From the NCBI GenBank assembly GCA_964244615.1, contig CAXTJP010000030.1:1-26320 (forward strand): DNA of 26,320 nucleotides, given 5' to 3'. Both the position numbers and the translations under genes were made by a program. Below, piece after piece: positions 22,860-26,320 of the stretch; the first letter of the stretch is position 1, and the number at the start of each line of letters is the position of its first letter. The notes beneath the pieces were generated by a model that searched no databases, was not told the DNA's origin, and saw only the letters and a list, made by a program, of their open reading frames with translations. This DNA is from BOG-908 sp964244615. Lineage in GTDB: Bacteria; Pseudomonadota; Alphaproteobacteria; Acetobacterales; Acetobacteraceae.

Positions 22860-25658
22860 ATGCCCGACGACGCGCCCGTCTCCGAATCGAGCTCGGCCGA
22901 GCTGAGGGGCGAACTCGCCCAGGCAAGGCGCGACGCCGCCCGCTGGGAGGCGCTGGCGCGCCAGTCGGCGGCCAGCGTCGCCCTGCAGGGCATGCGGGCG
23001 GGAGCGCAGGGCACCGAGGCCGACCGGCTGCGTCGCGAGGTGGCGCTTGTTCAGTCCAGCCGGTTCTGGCGCCTGACCCGGCCGCTGCGCCTGGCGGTGG
23101 ACGTGCTGCGCGGCGGCCTCTCGGCTGACAGTCCGAACGGGCAGAGGGTGCGTCGTCTCGGGACCGCGATGCGCCGCGACGGCGCCGCCGCCATCGCATC
23201 CGGCTTCCGGCAGCGTCTGGCCGCCAGCAGGCCGGCAGCTGGCGTGCCGACGGTTCCCTCGGCGCTCGATGCGGCGGTCGCGGCCCTGCTGGCCGACAAC
23301 GCGGGCGTGACGATGCCCCCGCCAGCGCAGGTCCTGGCCCCGTCCGTGCTGATCGTGGCAGAGTTGACCCTGCCGCAATGCGCGAAGTACCGGGTCTGGC
23401 AGAAGCAGGAACATCTCTCCCGCCTCGGCCGGCCGTGCCGCGTGGTGGATTGGCGCTTCACCGAGGCGTGCCTGTCGGCCGCGTCGCTGGCCACCCAGGT
23501 GATCTTCTACCGCGTGCCCGCCTTCCCGCCGGTGCTCCATCTGCTGGATCGCATGCACCGGCTCGGCCTGTCGGTCGCCTGGGAGGTGGACGACCTGATC
23601 TTCGACCGCGACCAGTTCCTGCTTAACCGCAACATCGACGAGCTGGACCCGGCCCTTCGCGACAGCATCCTCTCCGGCGTCGACCTCTATCGCACCGCCA
23701 TGCTGGCCTGCGACACCGGCATCGCCAGCACCCCGGGCCTGGCACAGGCCATGCGCGCCTCGGGCATGGCTCGGGTGGCGGTGGTGGAGAACGCGCTCGA
23801 CGCGGAAACGCTCGGCCTGGCGGCGAGGCTGCGGTCCGCCCGCAGCACGGCCCGTGACGGTCTGCGCGTCACCTACGGGTCGGGCACCAAGACGCACGAC
23901 GCCGATTTCCGCGAGGCGGCACCCGCCCTGCTTGGCCTGCTGCAAGCCTACCCCGACATCCACCTGCGCGTCGTGGGCGAGCTGACCCTGCCGCCCGGCT
24001 TTCAGGCCTTCGGCGACCGCGTGGAACGGCTGCCGCCCAGTCCCTACCCGCGCTACCTGCAATTGCTCGCCGAAAGCGACATCAGCATCGCGCCGCTTGA
24101 AGCCACGCCGTTCAACGATGCCAAGAGCAACATCAAGTTCCTCGAAGCGGCCATCCTGGGCGTCCCCTCGGTCTGTTCGCCGCGCGCGCACTTCGCCGAC
24201 ATCATGCGCCATGGCGTGAACGGCATGCTGGCCGAGGGCGAGGCGGCGTGGTTCGCCGCGCTTGCCGCACTGGCCGACGACGCAGCGTTACGCGCGCGGC
24301 TCGGCCGGGCGGCGCTGGACGACACGCTGGCCCGCTACGATCCGCAGGCGATCGCCCGCACGCAGGTGGCGCCGCTGCTGGCCGGCACCCCCGATCTGCG
24401 TCGTCCCGTCGGGCTGCGCGTGCTGTTCGCCAACATCTACTACGCGCCACGCAGCTTCGGCGGCGCCACGCTGGTGGTCGAGGAGATGGCGCGCCGGCTG
24501 CACGACCGGGCCGACACCGAGGTGCACGTAGCCACCGGCCTGCCGGCGGGCGCCGCCGACCGTGCGGTGGCGCGAACCCACCAGGACGGCATCGCCGTGT
24601 TCGCCATTCCGGTGGCCGACGGCGACGTGGTGGCCGAGTTCGACAACCCCGATGCCGGCGCGCTGTTCGGCCAGGTGCTGGACTCGGTCCAGCCGGACGT
24701 GGTGCACCTGCACGCCGTGCAATGGCTGAGCGGCAGCCTCGCCGCCGCCTGCCTCGACCGCAACATCCCTTACGTGATCACGCTGCACGATGCGTGGTGG
24801 CTGTGCGCCCGCCAGTTCATGGTGCAGGGGAACGGCCGGTATTGCTTCCAGAGGGCCATCGACCTGCATGTCTGCCAGAGCTGCCTGCCCGGCGCCCGGC
24901 ACCTCGAGCACCGCCGCGCCCTGCTGCGCGGCGCGCTGGACGGGGCGGCCCTGCTGCTCTCGCCCAGCGAGGCGCATCGGCAGCTCTACCTCGCCAACGG
25001 CATCGCGCCGGCGCGGATCGAGGTGGCGCCGAACGGCGTTCGCCTGCCGCCGCGCGCCCGCCGCGCCCGCCACCCGGGCGTGCTGCGCTTCGCCTATGTC
25101 GGCGGCGACGTCGAGGTGAAGGGCTTCTCCATCGTCAAGCGCGCCTTCGAGGCGCTGGGTCGCGGCGACTGGGAACTCGTCCTGGTGGACAACACGCTCA
25201 AGCTCGGTTTCTCGTCGGTCGATGCGTCGGACTGGACCGTGCAGGGCAGGCTCAGCATCGTTCCCGCCTACACCCAGGACGAGATCGAGGCGTTCTTTGA
25301 GGGCATCGACGTGCTGCTGTTCCCCTCGCAATGGAAGGAGAGCTTCGGTCTGACGGTGCGCGAGGCGCTGGTTCGCGACGTCTGGGTCATCGCGACCGAA
25401 GGCGGCGGTCCGGCCGAGGCGATAACCCAGGGCCGGAACGGCACCCTGATCCCGCTCGACGGCGGCCACGAGGGGCTGCGCCGGGCTGTCGAGGCGCTGC
25501 TCGACGAACCCGCCCGGCTCGCGGCCTTCGTCAACCCCGCCCGTGCGGACATCATCGACTACCAGGCGCAGGCGGACGCCCTGCGCGCCACGCTGGCGCG
25601 CGTCGCGTCGGGTCACGCGGCCACCAACCCCGTCACGTCCTCGAAGAGTTTCCAATGA
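22860..25658 (+). CDS. Two-module glycosyltransferase, surface polysaccharide type
   Basis: A 932-residue protein. An N-terminal coiled-coil stretch (about 8-65) ends in SSRFWRLTRPLRLAVDVLRG, a linker seen in large polysaccharide glycosyltransferases. The first GT-B module (about 155-505) has NDAKSNIKFLEAAILGVPSV with K422 and E429. The second, GT4-like module (about 515-900) has VLFANIYYAPRSFGGATLVVEEM, HLHAVQWLSGSLA, VITLHDAWWLC and the E-x7-E pair E827/E835 in KESFGLTVREAL. It probably adds two sugars to an O-antigen or exopolysaccharide. ATG 22860 is preferred to GTG 22824 and ATG 22839, which lie in the promoter. It ends in an ATGA overlap with a methyltransferase gene. Confidence 0.9.
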   Translation: MPDDAPVSESSSAELRGELAQARRDAARWEALARQSAASVALQGMRAGAQGTEADRLRREVALVQSSRFWRLTRPLRLAVDVLRGGLSADSPNGQRVRRLGTAMRRDGAAAIASGFRQRLAASRPAAGVPTVPSALDAAVAALLADNAGVTMPPPAQVLAPSVLIVAELTLPQCAKYRVWQKQEHLSRLGRPCRVVDWRFTEACLSAASLATQVIFYRVPAFPPVLHLLDRMHRLGLSVAWEVDDLIFDRDQFLLNRNIDELDPALRDSILSGVDLYRTAMLACDTGIASTPGLAQAMRASGMARVAVVENALDAETLGLAARLRSARSTARDGLRVTYGSGTKTHDADFREAAPALLGLLQAYPDIHLRVVGELTLPPGFQAFGDRVERLPPSPYPRYLQLLAESDISIAPLEATPFNDAKSNIKFLEAAILGVPSVCSPRAHFADIMRHGVNGMLAEGEAAWFAALAALADDAALRARLGRAALDDTLARYDPQAIARTQVAPLLAGTPDLRRPVGLRVLFANIYYAPRSFGGATLVVEEMARRLHDRADTEVHVATGLPAGAADRAVARTHQDGIAVFAIPVADGDVVAEFDNPDAGALFGQVLDSVQPDVVHLHAVQWLSGSLAAACLDRNIPYVITLHDAWWLCARQFMVQGNGRYCFQRAIDLHVCQSCLPGARHLEHRRALLRGALDGAALLLSPSEAHRQLYLANGIAPARIEVAPNGVRLPPRARRARHPGVLRFAYVGGDVEVKGFSIVKRAFEALGRGDWELVLVDNTLKLGFSSVDASDWTVQGRLSIVPAYTQDEIEAFFEGIDVLLFPSQWKESFGLTVREALVRDVWVIATEGGGPAEAITQGRNGTLIPLDGGHEGLRRAVEALLDEPARLAAFVNPARADIIDYQAQADALRATLARVASGHAATNPVTSSKSFQ

Positions 25659-26320
25659 GCATCGACATGGCCCGTGCGGATCTGGCGGCGCTGACCGACC
25701 CGGCGCTGGACGCGCTGTTCTGGCAGCCGGCCCGGCTGGGCGTGGACAGCGCCTGGTTCGGCCACGTTCCGTTCGCGCACTGGATCGTCGGCGTGCACCG
25801 CCCGGCCAGCATCGTCGAGCTGGGCGCGCATAACGGCGTCTCCTACGCCGCGTTCTGCGAGGCGGTGCTGCGCGGCAAGCTCGACGCCCGCGCGCTGGCG
25901 GTGGACACCTGGCGCGGCGACGAGCATGCGGGCTTCTACGGCGACGAGGTTTACGCCGACCTGCGCCGCTTTCACGACCAGCGCTACGCCGCTTTTTCCA
26001 CCCTGCTGCGCGCGACCTTCGATGAGGCGCTCGCCCACGTGCCGGACGGCAGCGTAGACCTTCTGCACGTCGACGGCCGGCACCGCTACGAGGACGTGGA
26101 GCACGATTTCACCAGCTGGGTGCCCAAGCTTTCGCCGCGCGCCATCGTGCTGTTCCACGACACCAACGTGCACGAGGGCGATTTCGGCGTCTGGCGCCTG
26201 TGGGCGGAACTGCGCGGATCCCGCCCGACCTTCGAGTTCCTGCACGGCCACGGCCTGGGCGTGCTGGCCGCCGGCGGCGCGCTGGACGGGCCCGCGGCCG
26301 AGCTTTGCGCGCTGCGCGAC
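25655..26320 (+). CDS. Class I SAM-dependent methyltransferase, 3' end outside window
   Basis: 222 codons are open to the right edge. Motif I of the SAM-binding fold is SIVELGAHNGVSYAAFCEAV (E55, G57, G61). The segment DLLHVDGRHRYEDVEHDFTSW followed by PKLSPRAIVLFHDTN is typical of the Methyltransf_24 group. Such enzymes are common partners of glycosyltransferases in polysaccharide loci, where they methylate sugars or cap chains. The ATG overlaps the glycosyltransferase stop (ATGA). The C-terminus and any further domain (possibly another glycosyltransferase) lie beyond the window. Confidence 0.88.
   Translation, partial: MSIDMARADLAALTDPALDALFWQPARLGVDSAWFGHVPFAHWIVGVHRPASIVELGAHNGVSYAAFCEAVLRGKLDARALAVDTWRGDEHAGFYGDEVYADLRRFHDQRYAAFSTLLRATFDEALAHVPDGSVDLLHVDGRHRYEDVEHDFTSWVPKLSPRAIVLFHDTNVHEGDFGVWRLWAELRGSRPTFEFLHGHGLGVLAAGGALDGPAAELCALRD

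Noticed and set aside
22257..24212. 651-codon minus-strand frame across the membrane gene and glycosyltransferase
   Set aside because: Antisense shadow of two supported genes with low-complexity composition and no motif.
24288..25655. 455-codon minus-strand frame opposite the glycosyltransferase
   Set aside because: Shadow frame; the plus strand has GT4 motifs and a coupled downstream gene.
1..26320. CRISPR arrays, insertion sequences, rRNA
   Set aside because: No regularly spaced direct repeats, transposase motifs or rRNA signatures were found on either strand.

Overview
The window is uniformly GC-rich (except around 18.8-20.4 kb) and reads as chromosomal DNA of an alphaproteobacterium. 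I favour Rhodospirillales/Acetobacteraceae. The grounds are the mreBCD-mrdA shape operon, the DUF2849-cysI-DUF934 sulfite reductase block, a DmeF-type metal exporter, an acid-type sedolisin protease, and an AT-rich hairpin between genes that recalls intergenic hairpins I associate with this family. The genus cannot be fixed from the sequence alone.

Layout. 1-147 (-): start of a glycine-zipper lipoprotein, cut by the window edge. 518-4962 (+): rod-shape operon mreB, mreC, mreD, mrdA (PBP2). rodA, the usual last member, is absent and a zinc-free MDR oxidoreductase (5046-6056) sits there instead. 6162-7975 (-): phnM and a DUF1045 2H-phosphoesterase, a phosphonate-catabolism pair without the C-P lyase core genes. 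Upstream of it lies tRNA-Asn(GTT) with a visible promoter. 8281-9852 (-): secreted sedolisin (S53), divergent from an amidase-signature hydrolase (10038-11399, +). 11406-14989 (-): translationally coupled pair, a GH13-like glycosidase followed by a secreted PQQ-type beta-propeller. 15278-17797 (+): coupled DUF2849, siroheme sulfite/nitrite reductase and DUF934. 17879-18811 (+): DmeF-like Co/Ni exporter.

18.8-20.4 kb is compositionally foreign: lower GC, different codon choice, and one membrane protein gene broken by a single-base frameshift. Next comes a divergent iron locus. On the minus strand are a cupredoxin, an FTR1 permease and a P19-type periplasmic protein (FtrB-FtrC-FtrA-like, no FtrD seen). 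On the plus strand is a small four-helix membrane protein. Between them lies a 29-bp near-perfect inverted repeat, the best operator candidate in the window. The right end (22860-26320) begins a surface-polysaccharide region: a 932-residue protein with two glycosyltransferase modules, preceded by a promoter that may give a leaderless mRNA, coupled to a SAM methyltransferase that runs off the window.

Most junctions inside operons are 1-4 base start/stop overlaps (TGATG or ATGA), so coupled translation is common here. The items most worth a second look are the GH13/propeller pair with its altered active-site motifs, the 29-bp iron-locus palindrome, the frameshifted low-GC membrane gene, and the missing partners of three normally larger gene sets (rodA, the C-P lyase core, ftrD).
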